Assembly: GCA_030268105.1 (NCBI GenBank)
Contig: BSDZ01000010.1
Location: 348,001-412,000, forward strand
Source of the DNA: Volvox africanus
Lineage: Eukaryota; Chlorophyta; Chlorophyceae; Chlamydomonadales; Volvocaceae
Direction: 5' to 3'
Length of the DNA: 64,000 nt
Below, one piece after another: positions 50,881 through 63,133 of this stretch. Under the pieces are notes generated by a model, which searched no databases, had not been told where the DNA came from, and saw only the letters and a program-made list of their open reading frames with translations. Both the position numbers and the translations under genes were made by a program. Positions within the stretch are counted from its first letter, which is position 1. The number at the start of each line of letters is the position of its first letter.

Positions 50881-51850
50881 ACCCTGCTGTCTCACTCTTG
50901 GCAGTATACTTCTCATGTCCTGCCTGACTCCTGAGGTAGCTACGCCATATTATCACCGAGATGGACGGCCCGCCCAAGCGAGCGACAAATACTGATCAGC
51001 ACGATCCTGAAGGCAGCAGTGCTTGATAGGTCGAATAATTGAGGTCCAATCATCAAAGTTACAATTATACAATGGTCTGAGGTGCGCTTGTGGTAAAAAC
51101 CTTGCTTGGACGCTTAGCATTAATGCCAACGGCAGGCAGGAGCATGCATGCAAAGGTCGCTGACTCTCTGATCAGCTACTCTGTAGGGCGCGCCTATATT
51201 CGTTACTTTATTCCCCGGTATACGTACAAAAACGAGACGACGGAGTTCCCTGCCTTATTTGGTACTACTAGCTAGCTATAGGTGCACATGCATGTAACAA
51301 ACTTCGTTGCTTGCTTTGGTAATAACGGATTCGAAACGTACATGATCGAGCAACATTATTAACACCTATCGAAGAAAGTTCGCATTGCGAAAAGTTGACA
51401 GCGAACGCCGCAAGGCCTATCCATGTGCGAAGATATATCGATGTATGCACGCGAGGATGTATGTGCGTACCTTCGAAAAGCAAGCGCGGCAAGCGTATGC
51501 GTTGCTTGTAGCTCGCGCGCAAACCATGCATGCTGGTATTCGCGCTTCCTAGAAACCTTTTTAACACTGTTAACATTGTCCACACAAGCTTTCGAAAGCT
51601 TGTTTTTACACGTGCATGTCTTTACACGTGCAAATGAATTTGTTTTAAATGCGAAGTTCGCTCGTGCGCGGGAGTTTCTCTACGCTGGACTCTGTATAGA
51701 TGGACGACATTGGGCCTTTATTTGCTAAGGCGGATATAATAATAGCCAGATAAAGATACAACATACATGTTCAGTTCTCCAGAGTTCTCAACACCGTTTT
51801 TAGGGCGTACGTGCTACATTATTGTCGTTATTTGGTAAATCGTCCATCAG
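50881..51850. other. no gene seen
   Basis: Nearly 1 kb with scattered short frames and no retroelement motif. TTTACACGTGCA occurs twice near 51605-51632. Nothing further to report. Confidence 0.5.
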
Positions 51851-51904
51851 GCTTCACCCGTACGATAATAGGTGAGAACTACTATATATACCTCTTGCAT
51901 TCTG

Positions 51905-52100
51905 TCGGCACGCACTTGATTGATACCCCCGCCGGTTGCTGCTGGTCCAAAACGACAGATGTCGTCCACCGTGCATCCTTTCTGCGCGATTTCACTATCA
52001 ACCGTCGTATTCTTGGCTTTCACCATTTGCGGGCAAAGTTTCCATGTGAGTATTTCCTGACTTATCCAGGTAGCTGTCCGCGTATGTGCGTTTTGTTGGT
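51905..52100 (-). repeat. dispersed repeat of unknown type, copy 2
   Basis: Inverted copy of 37900-38095. Here the plus strand is fully open, with DTPAGCCWSKTTDVVHRAS and RRILGFHHLRAKFP, followed by a consensus-like splice donor GTGAGT and an acceptor-like TATCCAG. The other copy has a stop in that frame. It joins the gag of remnant J at about 52100. Confidence 0.6.
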
Positions 52101-52109
52101 TAGTTAGCA

Positions 52110-52590
52110 AACCCTGTTGATCAGCAGTTCCATCTGTAACCGTCATGACTGCCGAGCGTGGCGTAGTAAGATGGATAGGGGCCTGAAACACAAGAGGATC
52201 TCGAGCAGTAATTGTGTCAATAGTCTCAGGATCCCTATCAAACGTTCTAGGAACGTTACCCGGCTCAGGTTGACATGCCAAGCCTACAAACGACAGGTTG
52301 TCACGTTCCGCCATCATGGAACACTGACCAATACATTCAAATTGCGTGACAATAAACGATGCACATAACTCTAAAGCAAGTGTGCAAGCGATTCACATGA
52401 ATCTAGCACAAGAGCACAAGCAATTCGGTCAGCGCACCGACAGTACTCTTGCAGGCTTCGAGTAGATATGGCATATACGTACTCAGTTGGTCCCTGTAGT
52501 CCGCGTGATCAAAGCCTCCAGCTGATTAGAACACAAGTTGTAACCAGGAGCTACCGCAAGCAGTGCCGGACATCTAGTTTCACCTGCAAC
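52110..52590 (-). pseudogene. gypsy remnant J: leader and Gag N-terminus
   Basis: The minus strand from 52317 encodes MAERDN, SLVG-like SFVGLACQPEPG, RDPETID, FQAPIHLTTPRSAV, aligning with the Gag start of B-E. Upstream, 52403-52583 matches the leader segment of C (PALLA, QLSTYMPYLLEACKSTVG, LTELL) after one frameshift and follows the same acceptor-like GAGTTGCAG/GT. The rest of the element is absent. It represents a related but clearly distinct gypsy family. Confidence 0.75.
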
Positions 52591-52625
52591 TCAGAGCGAA
52601 GGCTCACTCCACAATTGCAGTAAAC

Positions 52626-53521
52626 TCCGCTCTCACCAAGCATGTGCTTCGGGGCGACCCACCCGAGGCCATTAACGAACGCGCCCCCAAGCTCCTGTCT
52701 GCACTGCAGTTCAAGTGCGTTGTGTGAGCTACCAAGCAGTACAGCCTTTGTGTTGTACATGAGGTCAACACCCAAGACATCAGCACCCCGGGCGTCGATA
52801 TGCCGCACATCACCTCCCAGTACGCCGACGTCTTTGCAGAACCAACGGACATGCCTCCCACGCGTGCTGTCGACCACTCAATCGAGCTCACCACCTCCGT
52901 ACCCATGAGCCGCAACTCGTACCGCATGTCCCAGGACGAGTTGGCCGAGCTCAAAACCAAATCACCTCGCTCCTGGAGAAGGGCTGGATCCGCCCTAGCG
53001 TATCGCCATACGGTGCCCCGGTGCTGTTCGCCCAAAAGAAGGATGGCGGACTGCGCATGTGCATTGACTACCGGGCCCTCAACAAGGCCACCCAAGATTG
53101 GCCTTCCCTGCAGACCATCACGGATCTGCGCTCCTTCCTCGGACTGGCGCAGTACTACCGCCGCATGGTGAAGGGCTTCGCGGACATCGCACACCCCCTC
53201 ACCAACCTCCTGGCCGGACACACGGGCAAAGGCCACAAGCAGGCCATCACCAAGTGGGACAAGTCCTGCGAACAAGCTTTCCAAGTGCTTAAGGACACCC
53301 TAACCTCGGCCCCTGTCATGGCACCCCCAGACCCCAATGCGCCCTTCATGCTCACCACCGACGCCTCAGACTACGCCACAGGCGGAGTTCTGTCCCAAGT
53401 CCAAGACGGCGTCAAGAGAGTGATCGCATACGAGAGCCGGAAGCTTACCCCGGTGGAGCGCAAGTACCCTGCACACGACCGCGAAATGCTTGCGGTTGTC
53501 CACTGCCTTCGTGTCTGGTGG
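52626..53521 (+). pseudogene. gypsy remnant K: RT and RNase H with core deletion
   Basis: A third gypsy family. Reads [53 protein letters not shown] (frameshift near 52960), [21 protein letters not shown], then jumps directly to [18 protein letters not shown]. The RT palm with its YxDD box, normally some 150 residues, is deleted. RNase [17 protein letters not shown] and [11 protein letters not shown] follow, cut at 53521 by the LTR of E. Confidence 0.88.
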
Positions 53522-54345
53522 TGTTGTACCTCTCGTTCGCGTTTGCTCATAAGTATCTGCACGTCTGAAGACTTTCGACACCAAAGCGCGAGCACTTGCA
53601 AGTACAGCAAGGCAAGCGAGAGCAAACAGAGACAGCGGAAGACTTCAAGACGAAGAGAGATATAACTTACAGTCTTACAGATCGGAATGATGCAATGGAC
53701 GAAATCGCCGTCAGCGCCGGAAGCAAGCAATCATCATGCGGCGGTGATTAGCGAAGTTCAGGCTTAGCTCGGGCTAAGTAGAATAACGTATAGCAATAGT
53801 AATATAGAACACACGAGTGTTCCCCGGTATCGAATGTCTTATCTTGCTTAGCCGTCCTCGCATCTGTTATACTCGCAGCATAGCAATGCCGTACGATTCA
53901 CATCAGGAGGCCGATCCTAGATGTGACAACCCTACTGCGTCTAGGCGATGTCTATGCATAACAACGTATAAGCCTTTCCGGCATTCGCATGATGCAAGGG
54001 TCCGGATAACGATATCCGGTTGCGGGGCATGTATCGCGACGAGTGCGGCGCTCTCAACGTGTGCTTTAATGAAGTAATATTATATCAGATAATATTACTT
54101 ATCGTTTCGTAGCATGAGCATAATGCGCACTTCAATGCTTCGGGCTTTCATGCATGCTAGGCGGATTTGCCATGATGCGATGTCGCGATGGATAATGACA
54201 ACATGCCAAATGCATATATAAATGTACACGAATACATTTATATCATGCAGATTCATTCATATGCAATGTGTTCATCACAATAGCACTTCGCCTTGTAGGA
54301 TCACATCGACCTATGCATCGGCGGGAAACTAACCGTAGCACAACA
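53522..54345 (-). repeat. element E 3' LTR
   Basis: 824 bp, same family; the polypurine tract adjoins at 54346-54360. Confidence 0.95.
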
Positions 54346-54404
54346 ATTATCCCCCCTCCCGTATGCAGCGTCCTCGCTGCATCATACAGCATCGACTGCA
54401 GGGG

Positions 54405-57400
54405 TCATTGGGCTTGCGTGGCACGTTTGCGGGCTTCTTCGAGCAGGGGCTTCATGTCCTGTGAGAAGTTGCGTGTCGGTTCCCATGAGTTGTGCTCGTC
54501 GGTATACCCTGTCCACTTAACCAAGTACTCGTGTACTGTCCGCTTACGTCGGTGTCGGCCCACACGACGCGCGTGATAATCTAACACCCGCTCCACATCG
54601 TAAAACTTCTGTTTACCAGCGATCCAGGTCTCGGGAACTGGTTCGATCGCTGCGGGGGTGTTAGCAGGCTCAGGGACGGGTTCCGTACCACGATACAGAC
54701 GAACAAGCGATACGTGAAACGTGGGGTGAATGGTCATATCAGCGGGCAATGCAAGCTCCACAGCCACATTCCCAACCATGCGCATGACAGGATACGGACC
54801 AATCCAGCGGGGTAAGAGTTTTCGGGATCCGTCGGCCAAGGAACGCAAGTTCTTGGTGCTTAGCAACACGAGTTGCCCTTCCGAAAACGTCACATCCTGC
54901 TTAGATTTGTTATAGTATTCCGTCGTTCGTTGCTGCGCCGCATCCAAACACGACTTCGCGTCTGTGATTCGGGACATAAAAGACTTGGCAAAAAGTTTAG
55001 CAGCAGGCACGTTCACTTCCAACTCACGCCACACGGGTAGCGCGGGATGAAATCCGTAGTTAAGAAAGAACGGACTTTTGCCTGTAGAGCGGTTAACAGC
55101 ATTGTTAAGCGCGAATTCTGCCACAGTCAAATACGTATCCCAAACGAGTGGTGTGCGACCAGCATAATTGCGCAACATATCACCCAACGTGCGGTTTGTG
55201 CGTTCGGTTTGACCATCAGTCTGCGGGTGATACGCCGTGCTCAGGTTGACGCGCATGCCAACTAGTTTGCAGAGCGCTTCCCAAAACTTAGACGTGAACT
55301 GTCCACCGCGGTCCGAGATCACATTTTTGGGAATCCCGTGTAACCGAACCACATTATCGAAAAACAAACGTGCGGTTTGCTCAGCCGCGCAGGATGATGT
55401 GCATGGTGCTAGGTGAACCATCTTAGTCAGACGATCGACCATTACGAACACCGCATCGTATCCCCCCTCAGTTTTGGGCAGCGCGACTACGAAGTCCATG
55501 GAAACACTTTCCCAAGGCGCATCCGGGACAGGCAACGGTTGCAACCACCCATGGCCCTTACCGGACAAAGCCTTATTGCGCTGGCACAGACTGCATGTCT
55601 GGACGAAGTTCGCCGCATCCTTAGCCAAACGAGGCCACCAAAAGGAACGTTGCACCAAGTCGATCAATCGCTTGCTACCAGGGTGTCCTGCTAACGGGTC
55701 CTCGTGGAACCGCGCAAGGATGTCGTAGTGTAGGGCGTCGTCGTTCGGAACGACGATTTGCGTAGCTGCACCCTCTGTCCGTAGCCAAAGGCCATTCTGC
55801 TTGCGAAGGTTTTCTACATTAGCCGGGTCCGCAAACCAGGCGTCTGCGTTGTAGGCAACCTTCAACCGCTCCGCGAGGTCCGTCGCGATCGGTACCTCCT
55901 CGCTACGCGGCCACACGACGGGCGCTGCCAAAATTGCAGCGTGTAGCGACGGATGTCGACTGAGAGCATCGGCAATATTCAATTTACCAGAAATATACTC
56001 CCAGGTGCAGTTGAACCTAGCTAGATATTCCATCCACCTAGCTTGACGGCGGTTCAACGTCGGAACGCTTTGCAAAAACGTTAGGGGCTTAGAATATACC
56101 AAGATGTCATCCAGGTAGCAAACAACGAACCTGTCGATAAACGGCCTAAACATTCGGTCCATAACCGCCTGAAACGTCGCAGGGGCATTAGTCAAACCAA
56201 ACGATAGGACCGTATACTCAAAGTGACCGAAGGGCGTCCGAAAAGTGGTTTTCGGGATATCAGAGGCAGCGATGCGAATCTGATTGTAGCCCTGTTGTAA
56301 GTCAATTGAGGAAAAATAAGCCGAGCCCTTCAGCTTATCCAACAGGTCGTCAACGCGTGGCAAAGGGTAGCGATTTTTCACCGTATTCGCATTTAACCCC
56401 CGGTAATCAATGCACATGCGCAAGGTCCCATCCTTCTTACCGACAAACAAAATCGGTGCAGAATACGGGGATGTGCTGGGGCGTATCATACCCTTCGCGA
56501 GCAAATCCGTCACCTGGCGCTTCACCTCGTCCAGCTCCAATGGACTCATTCTGTACATTGGCCGGGCCGTAGGCTGCGCTCCAGGCATGAGAGGGATTGT
56601 GTGATCAACAGGACGCATAGGTGGTAGGCCAGGGATATCTTAAAAGACGTCCTCATACTGCGACAGTAGGGCCTCAACCTCAGGATCCGCAGAAATCTGC
56701 GCGGTGGTGACACAACAGCTCACCCACGGCCTTAAAAGCAGTCCGTGGGCACCCTTCCGTAACAAACGGACGGCCTCCTTACACCCAACCAGCTCTGGTT
56801 CGATTCGCGCGGCCATTGCGGTCACAGCGAAATTAACCATAGGCACCGCCTCAGTTTCGCCCTCCTTTGGTGTGACATGTTCGAACGACAGAAAAGGTAC
56901 CTTAATCGACAGAGTACCCTTGCACATATGCAGGGTTGCGGTCTCCATGTCGATGCGCGCGTGGTACTGTCGTAATGTCGAAGACCCCATTATGTACGGT
57001 GCAGTCTCTGCTAAGCCCTGCAGCACGTATGGCCGGGTCACAACACGCAAAGGGCCTATCGATAGGCTAACCTGTGGACAATCAGACAACTCTGGGGACA
57101 ACCCCGGCGCATTCACCTCTGCGACAGAGATGAAGTCGTCGCTGGCACCGGTGTCAACAAGTGCCTTCAGAGTACGGCCATTCAAACCGATCTGAACCAC
57201 AGGGACACGGTTATCTACGAGCGACTGCCCAGCAGACAACATCAGTGCACTTAGGGCGGGTCCGTAACCTACGGCACCCCCGTCAGGAGCTTCGTACCAA
57301 ACGTCAACCGAGTAGGATGTGCTTGGCCACAGAGCCAGCGTACCCTCCCGATCCACACCATTAAACAAAACGGTGCCCGGCTCGAACCAGTGGACATGCC

Positions 57401-57791
57401 GCATACCCCTTAACGATGCCTCTGCCTTGCGCCGACAGAAAGCGGGGAGTAAAACACATGCGGCGGTGCCTGGATAATGACGCCTACACCTCCTGTATAT
57501 GGCCAACTGTTCCGACATCTCACGCAGAGACGAGGGGATGAACAAAACCACGTGGTTAGACAGATCGATAGACGACAGGGGACGGCGAGGTGTAAACAAA
57601 TTACACAACGGGTCGAAGCAGAGAAGTCCCGTGCGTCCGTCAAGCGTGATGCGTCGCGCAATGACTCGCTCGATGTGTCCAAGTACGCAAGGCAACAATG
57701 CCTTCACGGCTGGCCGTAAGGATGACCACCGACCACGCGTTAGTTCAGAAATCCCAGGTGGTGCCCCCTCCGCAGGAACCCAGGCAAGCCC
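54405..57791 (-). pseudogene. element E Pol with in-frame deletions
   Basis: Chromodomain, integrase and the RT start are as in C. An in-frame deletion fuses [11 protein letters not shown] directly to [10 protein letters not shown] (at about 56092), removing the RT thumb and most of RNase H, about 0.6 kb. A second in-frame deletion removes about 16 residues after the protease, fusing QV to SLSIGPLR near 57070. TAA 56640-56642 replaces a Lys codon (F*DIPG against FKDIPG). Confidence 0.9.
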
Positions 57792-58991
57792 CTATTTCGG
57801 CTGAGGTACAAACGGCGGCATTAGCGGGCAATCCTTAGTGGAATGGCTCTCCGCACACCGTAGACAAACGTTGGCCAATTTCCGACGCTCGAATTCGGAA
57901 CGATTGCAATTCCATTTTGGCATATACGTGTCGTCCGTGCGAGTCCGCTTTGCATTGGGGTCGGAACGCTGTGCGGCTGCCGTCGACGGCGCACCACCAC
58001 GCTTCCTGTTTTTAGCCGGGTCCGCGCTCGGACCTGCTCCTCCTGACCCACGGACACCCGAGCTAGCGCCCCCGCGCGCCTGGCGTTGCCGGTTGCTGCG
58101 TCGCGTCGCGGCAGTAGGCGTGGGGCGGACCGCTCAAAAATCCTGGTCAAGAGCTACGGCTTCCCCAAGCGGATCCTGCACTTGCACGGCATTTGCACGA
58201 GGGACAGACTTGACTTCTTCCTCACCGGCAAGGAGTCGTATCTCCGTGCCCTTAGCAAAAGCGACCAAAGCATCGTACGACTTGATCTGTGCTCCAACCA
58301 AGTCAGTAGCGCACCATTTAGCCAAAAGTTTCGTCAGGCCTCGCCTAAACCAAAAGACACGCTCGGATTCAGTGAGGTCAGCAATGGGAGTCACAAGTGC
58401 TTCGAAGCGTGACTGGTACGCAGATACATTTTCATCCCGACACATGTGGTAGCTACCGGCTGCCAAAACCTTACGAGCTTCCACATCGCGTGCTTGAACC
58501 TCAGTAGCGAATCGTGTGAGCAAAGCGGCGACCAACTCGTCAAAAGTATAGTTGTCCCGGGCGTTGGTCCAATTGCGATACCAGTCCTTCGCTGAGCCCT
58601 CGAGGGTGTTACCAACGAAGAGACACCTAATACCGTCATTATCGCCACCATGAACAGCCTGGAGATACTTTTTAGCGTCACGCACGTACGCACGAGTTGC
58701 ATCGGCTATGCTATGCCCTGGTGTCTTGTCGGTCAGCGAAATATTGAGCCTAGGAACGGGAATCGACAATCTCATCACCTCAGGGATGTCATCATGCCCT
58801 CGAGCTTGAGGTAATGGCAGAACCCTTGTTCCAGCAGTGTTGTCCATATTCGTGTTCACGACAGTACTCTTGAGAAGATTCAGCAAACTCAGCAAGTAAT
58901 TGCCCAGCTGAGTCCTGATCTCCGTAGTTTGGGCAATGAGAGTCGCCAACTGGTCCGGACGAAAGCCGGTCTCAGTCGCCGCGGCAAGCAA
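57792..58991 (-). pseudogene. element E Gag, N-terminal deletion and nonsense codon
   Basis: A deletion near 58858 fuses the leader frame (LLNLLKSTV) to Gag at VNTNMDNTAG, removing the Gag start. TGA 58134-58136 replaces a Gly codon after DQDF. The remaining frame continues to the zinc knuckle and TAG 57792-57794. Confidence 0.88.
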
Positions 58992-59222
58992 TGCCGGTGC
59001 ACTGAGATTACCTGCGACTCAGAGCGTGCACTTACACAACAAGTGCAGCAATCTAAGTAAAAGCAATTAAACAATTACAAACCGGAAGCGGCGGCGTCCA
59101 AAACGGCGCGGCCTAGGTCTTCGGCAAAAGTATCTAGCGGTCCTCGTGGTTCATCGCTGGAACTCGCCATAGAAAGAACCTACTTCCGATTAGACAAAGA
59201 GAGACAGTTAGGCAACGAACCT

Positions 59223-59234
59223 GTCTCGATACCA
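59223..59234 (-). other. element E primer binding site
   Basis: TGGTATCGAGAC on the minus strand, three bases inside the 5' LTR at 59238. Confidence 0.7.
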
Positions 59235-59237
59235 AAT

Positions 59238-60061
59238 TGTTGTACCTCTCGTTCGCGTTTGCTCATAAGTATCTGCACGTCTGGAGACTTTCGACACCGA
59301 TGCAAGAGCACTTGCAAGTACAGCAAGGCAAGCGAGAGCAAACAGAGACAGCGGAAGTCTTCAAGACGAAGAGAGATATAACTTACAGTTTTACAGATCG
59401 GAATGATGCAATGGACGAAATCGCCGTCAGCGCCGGAAGCAAGCAATCATCACGCGGCGGTGATTAGCGAAGTTCAGGCTTAGCTCAGGCTAAGTAGAAT
59501 AACGTATAGCAATAGTAATGTAGAACACACAAGTGTTCTCCGGTATCGAATGTCTTATTCTGCTTAGCCGTCCTCGCATCTGTTATACTCGCAGCATCGC
59601 AATGCCGTACGATTCACATCAGGAGGCCGATCCTAGATGTGACAACCCTACTGCGTCTAGGCGATGTCTACGCATAACAACGTATAAGCCTTTCCGGCAT
59701 TCGCATGATGCAAGGGTCCGGATAACGATATCCGGTTGCAGGGCATGTATCACGACGAGTGCGGCGCTCTCAACGTGTGCTTTAATGAAGTAATATTATA
59801 TCAGATAATATTACTTATCGTTTCGTAGCACGAGCATAATGCGCACTTCAATGCTTCGGGCTTTCATGCATGCTAGGCGGATTTGCCATGGTGTGATGTC
59901 GTGATAGGTAATGACAACATGCCAAATGCATATATAAATGTACACGAATACATTTATATCATGCAGATTCATTTATATGCAATGTGTTCATCACAATAGC
60001 ACTTCGCCTTGTAGGATCGCATCGACCTACGCATCGGCGGGAAACTAACCGTAGCACAACA
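59238..60061 (-). repeat. element E 5' LTR
   Basis: 824 bp; its outer end abuts the RT sequence of element L at 60062. Confidence 0.95.
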
Positions 60062-61431
60062 GATGTGCTGGGGCGTATCATACCCTTCGAGAGCAAATCC
60101 GTCACCTGGCGCTTCACCTCGTCCAGCTCCAATGGACTCAACCTGTACATTGGCTGGGCCGTAGGCTGCGCTCCAGGCACGAGAGGGATTGTGTGATCAA
60201 CAGGACGCATAGGTGGTAGGCCAGGGATATCTTTAAAGACGTCCTCATACTGCGAGAGTAGGGCCTCAACCTCAGGATCTGCAGAAATCTGCGCGGTGGT
60301 GACACAACAGCTCACCCGCGGCCTTAAAAGCAGTCCGTGGGCACCCTTCCGTAACAAACGGACGGCCTCCTTACGCCCGACCAGCTCTGGTTCGATTCGC
60401 GCGGCCATTGCGGTCACAGCGAAATTAACCATAGGCACCGCCTCAGTTTCGCCCTCCTTTGGTGTGACATGTTCGAACGACAGGAAAGGTACCTTAATCG
60501 ACAGAGTACCCTTGCACATATGCAGGGTTGCGGTCTCCATGTCGATGCGCGCGCGGTACTGTCGTAATGTCGACGACCCCATTATGTACGGTGCAGTCTC
60601 TGCTAAGCCCTGCAGCACGTACGGCCGGGTCACAACACGCAAAGGGCCTATCTATAGGCTAAGGGTAATCCTGCCCACGATGGGATGCTTACCCCCGTCA
60701 GCAAGGGTAACCTGTGGACAATCAGACGACTCTGGGGACAACCCCAGCGCATTCACCTCTGCGACAGAGATGAAGTCGTCGCTGGCACCGGTGTCAACAA
60801 GTGCCTTCAGAGTACGGCCATTCAAACCGATCTGAACCACAGGGACACGGTTATCTACGAGCGACTGCCCAGCAGACAACGTCAGTGCACTTAGGGCGGG
60901 TCCGTAACCTACGGCACCCCCGTCAGGAGCTTCGTACCAAACGTCAACCGAGTAGGATGTGCTTGGCCACAGAGCCAGCGTACCCTCCCGATCCACACCA
61001 TTAAACAAAACGGTGCCCGGCTCGAACCAGTGGACATGCCGCATACCCCTTAACGATGCCTCTGCCTTGCGCCGACAGAAAGCGGGGAGTAAAACACATG
61101 CGGCGGTGCCTGGATAATGACGCCTACACCTCCTGTATATGGCCAACTGTTCCGACATCTCACGCAGAGACGAGGGGATGAACAAAACCACGTGGTTAGA
61201 CAGATCGATAGACGACAGGGGACAGTGAGGTGTAAACAAATTACACAACGGATTGAAGCAGAGAAGTCCCGTGCGTCCGTCAAGCGTGATGCGTCGCGCA
61301 ATGACTCGCTCGATGTGTCCAAGTACGCAAGACAACAATGCCTTCACGGCTGGCCGTAAGGATGACCACCGACCACGCGTTAGTTCAGAAATCCCAGGTG
61401 GTGCCCCCTCCGCAGGAACCCAGGCAAGCCC
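60062..61431 (-). pseudogene. element L Pol, N-terminal fragment
   Basis: In gag frame after UAG. It contains the protease VDTGASDDF and the linker to the RT start. TAG at about 60643-60651 (read LSL then stop, then IGPLR) replaces the Ser codon of LSLSIGPLR. Beyond RPSTS the frame runs into LTR sequence. Confidence 0.88.
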
Positions 61432-62667
61432 CTATTTCGGCTGAGGTACAAACGGCGGCATTAGCGGGCAATCCTTAGTGGAATGGCTCTCCGCACACCG
61501 TAGACAAACGTTGGCCAATTTCCGACGCTCGAATTCGGAACGATTGCAATTCCATTTTGGCATATACGTGTCGTCCGTGCGAGTCCGCTTTGCATTGGGG
61601 TCGGAACGCTGTGCGGCTGCCGTCGACGGCGCACCACCACGCTTCCTGTTTTTAGCCGGGTCCGAGCTCGAACCTGCTCCTCCTGACCCACGGACACCCG
61701 AGCTAGCGCCCCCGCGTGCCTGGCGTTGCCGGTTGCTACGTCGCGTTGCGGCAGTAGGCGTGGGGCGGGTCGCTCCGAAGTCCTGGTCAAGAGCTACGGC
61801 TTCCCCAAGCGGATCCTGCACTTGCACAGCATTTGCACGAGGGACAGACTTGACTTCTTCCTCACCGGCAAGGAGTCGTATCTCCGTGCCCTTAGCAAAA
61901 GCGACCAAAGCATCATACGACTTGATCTGCGCTCCAACCAAGTCAGTAGCGCACCATTTAGCCAAAAGTTTCGTCAGGCCTCGCCTAAACCAAAAGACAC
62001 GCTCGGATTCAGTGAGGTCAGCAATGGGAGTCACAAGTGCTTCGAAGCGTGACTGGTACGCAGGTACATTTTCATCCCGACGCATGTGGTAGCTACCGGC
62101 TGCCAAAACCTTACGAGCTTCCACATCGCGTGCTTGAACCTCAGTAGCGAATCGTGTGAGCAAAGCGGCGACCAACTCGTCAAAAGTATAGTTGCCCCGG
62201 GCGTTGGTCCAATTGCGATACCAGTCCTTCGCTGAGCCCTCGAGGGTGTTACCAACGAAGAGACACCTAATACCGTCATTATCGCCACCATGAACAGCCT
62301 GGAGATACTTTTTAGCGTCACGCACATACGCACGAGTTGCATCGGCTATGCTATGCCCTGGTGTCTTGTCGGTCAGCGAAATATTGAGCCTAGGAACGGG
62401 AATCGACAATCTCATCACCTCAGGGATGTCATCATGCCCTCGAGCTTGAGGTAATGGCAGAACCCTTGTTCCAGCAGTGTTGTCCATATTCGTGTTCACT
62501 GCTGAATGCGGCACAATTAAGTGAGCAGGGGTCTGAAGGAAAAGGGGCTCTTGAGTGGCTCGTGCGCCAACAGTCTCAAGACCTCTATCCGGTGCTCTAG
62601 CAGCCACAACAAAATCGGGTTGGCTAGCTAGGCTAGTATGCGGCGTATCGTCGTGTTCCGCGGACAT
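61432..62667 (-). CDS. element L Gag (411 aa)
   Basis: ATG 62667 to TAG 61432-61434. Intact, with LEGSAKDWYRNW and knuckle CLRCAESHSTKDC. It is closest to E in shared variants such as NTAGTRV and AALLTRFATEV. Confidence 0.9.
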   Translation of the reverse strand: MSAEHDDTPHTSLASQPDFVVAARAPDRGLETVGARATQEPLFLQTPAHLIVPHSAVNTNMDNTAGTRVLPLPQARGHDDIPEVMRLSIPVPRLNISLTDKTPGHSIADATRAYVRDAKKYLQAVHGGDNDGIRCLFVGNTLEGSAKDWYRNWTNARGNYTFDELVAALLTRFATEVQARDVEARKVLAAGSYHMRRDENVPAYQSRFEALVTPIADLTESERVFWFRRGLTKLLAKWCATDLVGAQIKSYDALVAFAKGTEIRLLAGEEEVKSVPRANAVQVQDPLGEAVALDQDFGATRPTPTAATRRSNRQRQARGGASSGVRGSGGAGSSSDPAKNRKRGGAPSTAAAQRSDPNAKRTRTDDTYMPKWNCNRSEFERRKLANVCLRCAESHSTKDCPLMPPFVPQPK

Positions 62668-63066
62668 GGAGCACGAAACGATACCCTAGGTTTGCGTAAT
62701 AGAAGCCGACTTCTATCGCAAAGGCAAGAGTACAAAACAATTTGGTGAGTCTACCGACAGTACTCTTGAGAAGATTCAGTAAACTCAGTAAGTACTTGCC
62801 CAGCTGAGTCCTGATCTCCGTAGTTTGGGCAATGAGAGTCGCCAACTGGTCCGGACGAAAGCCGGTCTCAGTCGCCGCGGCAAGTAATGCCGGTGCACTG
62901 AGATTACCTGCGACTCAGAGCATACACTCACACAACAAGTGCAGCAATCTAAGCAAAAGCAATTAAACAATTACAAACCGGAAGCGGCGGCGTCCAAAAT
63001 GGCGCGGCCTAGGTCTTCGGCAAAAGTATCTAGCGGTCCTCGTGGTTCGTCGCTGGAACTCGCCAT
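62633..63066 (-). CDS. element L leader coding segments
   Basis: Same two-part arrangement as in C: a 31-codon peptide from the ATG near 63066, then the segment with QLATLIAQTTEIRTQLG ending near 62633. Splice-like sites are conserved. Confidence 0.4.
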
Positions 63067-63118
63067 AGAAAGAACCTACTTCCGATTAGACAAAGAGAGA
63101 CAGTTAGGCAACGAACCT

Positions 63119-63130
63119 GTCTCGATACCA
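63119..63130 (-). other. element L primer binding site
   Basis: TGGTATCGAGAC on the minus strand, three bases inside the LTR at 63134. Confidence 0.7.
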
Positions 63131-63133
63131 AAT

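Larger units (their letters stand above)
53522..60061 (-). mobile_element. Ty3/gypsy chromovirus E, damaged
   Basis: Two full 824-bp LTRs (53522-54345 and 59238-60061) bound a shortened interior. The outer flanks do not match (GGTGG against GATGT): the left flank is element K and the right flank is the RT region of element L. Either the duplications decayed completely or E is a recombinant of two insertions. Confidence 0.9.
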
